In this document: positions 6,137 to 6,731 of the stretch, in pieces | Position numbering within the stretch: the stretch's first letter is position 1 | Layout of the letters: every line of letters starts with the position of its first letter | Source: Candidatus Symbiothrix sp. | Lineage (GTDB): Bacteria > Bacteroidota > Bacteroidia > Bacteroidales > Azobacteroidaceae | DNA: 6,731 bases | NCBI GenBank assembly: GCA_031270525.1 | Contig: JAISXN010000071.1 | Location: forward strand, 1-6,731 | Direction: 5' to 3' | The notes under the pieces: model-generated | Databases searched by the model: none | What the model saw: only the letters and a program-made list of their open reading frames with translations | Told to the model about the DNA's origin: nothing | Program-made: the position numbers and the translations under genes

Positions 6137-6731
6137 GATGTTTCTGAAGTTTTTTTCGTAAAAAAGAAGCGGATAGATTGATAACCAATACAATAACAAT
6201 CAATACCAATGCCGTTCCGTAGGCCAACGGGCGGGTCGCTTCCAAATCGGTTCCGCTCACGGAAATTACATACAAATGATACGGAAGAGCCATTACCTGA
6301 TCATATATGGAATGGGGCAGATGAGGCAGGAAATAGGCGGCTACCGTGAAAAGAATCGGCGCCGTTTCGCCCGAAATCCGGCCTATCGAAAGAATCAGCC
6401 CGGTGATGATATTGGGAAATGCCATGGGAAGAATAATCCGGCTAATGGTTTGTAATTTGCCGGCGCCCAAGGCTAAACTTCCGGTGCGGAACGAATCGGG
6501 AATGGCTTTCAAGGCTTCTTCGGTGGTTCGGATCACCAGGGGCAAAGTAAGCATCCCCAAAGTGAGCGAACCGGCAATGATGGAATCGCCAAAGCCCAGG
6601 GTATTCACAAAGAGCGACATGCCGAATAATCCGAAAACAATGGAGGGAATACCGGCTAAATTATTGGTCATGACGCGGATAAATTTTACAATATTACCGT
6701 TGCCCGCATATTCGGAAGTGTAAATCGCCGA
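6129..6731 (-). CDS. pstA: PstA, permease subunit of the phosphate ABC importer (N-terminus outside window)
   Basis: Two hundred C-terminal residues of an inner-membrane permease; the frame is open to the right edge, so the ATG at 6671 is internal. The residues before it ([20 protein letters not shown]) match the PstA pattern of a loop leading to [14 protein letters not shown]. Several membrane segments are visible (about 27-45, 51-68, 106-134 and 170-190 of this fragment). The cytoplasmic EAA loop that contacts PstB is clear: [11 protein letters not shown], then ALGAGK and ILP (residues 71-102). PstA proteins are usually about 280-300 residues, so roughly 80-100 are missing, together with the upstream pstC and pstS expected by gene order. 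It overlaps pstB by 8 nt. Confidence 0.95.
   Translation of the reverse strand, partial: SAIYTSEYAGNGNIVKFIRVMTNNLAGIPSIVFGLFGMSLFVNTLGFGDSIIAGSLTLGMLTLPLVIRTTEEALKAIPDSFRTGSLALGAGKLQTISRIILPMAFPNIITGLILSIGRISGETAPILFTVAAYFLPHLPHSIYDQVMALPYHLYVISVSGTDLEATRPLAYGTALVLIVIVLVINLSASFLRKKLQKHHA

Noticed and set aside
6137..6199. Upstream extension of PstB to ATG 6199
   Set aside because: The added residues lie within pstA and are not PstB-like; ATG 6136 gives the canonical start and a short coupled overlap.
6129..6671. ATG 6671 as the true start of the permease
   Set aside because: The frame is open to the window edge and the upstream residues match PstA, so the gene is simply cut by the window.

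Overview
The window looks like chromosomal DNA from a Bacteroidota member, most likely of the order Bacteroidales. The signs are promoter elements of the TAnnTTTG type, weak Shine-Dalgarno signals, AT-rich spacers, short 'FSC' lipoboxes on two exported proteins, and the protein families present. A genus cannot be named from sequence alone. Every gene I can support lies on the minus strand, so the window reads biologically from right to left.

Right to centre (6731 down to 2089) is a phosphate-sensing and uptake cluster in the order pstA (5' end cut by the window) - pstB - phoU - phoB-like response regulator - phoR-like histidine kinase. pstA and pstB overlap by 8 nt, and the regulator and kinase overlap by 4 nt (ATGA). 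PhoU follows pstB after a 90-nt spacer, and the regulator follows phoU after a 68-nt spacer that carries a possible internal promoter. PstA/PstB form the membrane and ATPase parts of the high-affinity phosphate importer. PhoU is expected to link transporter state to the kinase, and the kinase/regulator pair would switch the Pho regulon.

Centre to left (1890 down to 519) is a second unit: an FKBP-type peptidyl-prolyl isomerase lipoprotein, then 19 nt later an Lrp/AsnC-family regulator. It has its own likely promoter near 1967 and a strong intrinsic terminator at 453-503. The left edge (362 down to 1) holds the N-terminal third or so of a lipoprotein ending in the NFRDFGG signature of the Y_phosphatase3 tyrosine/serine phosphatase family, with its own likely promoter at 390-398.

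The most unusual structure is the pstB-phoU spacer. It is built almost entirely from a heptamer, AATTGAG, repeated four times in one direction and then about three times in the opposite direction. This gives a perfect 23-bp inverted repeat whose edge comes within 5 nt of the phoU start codon. A second, unrelated heptamer tandem (ACCGTTT x3) sits upstream of the FKBP promoter. No CRISPR array, tRNA, rRNA or insertion sequence was seen, and I found no clear new gene system. The genes are ordinary; the spacers are the interesting part.
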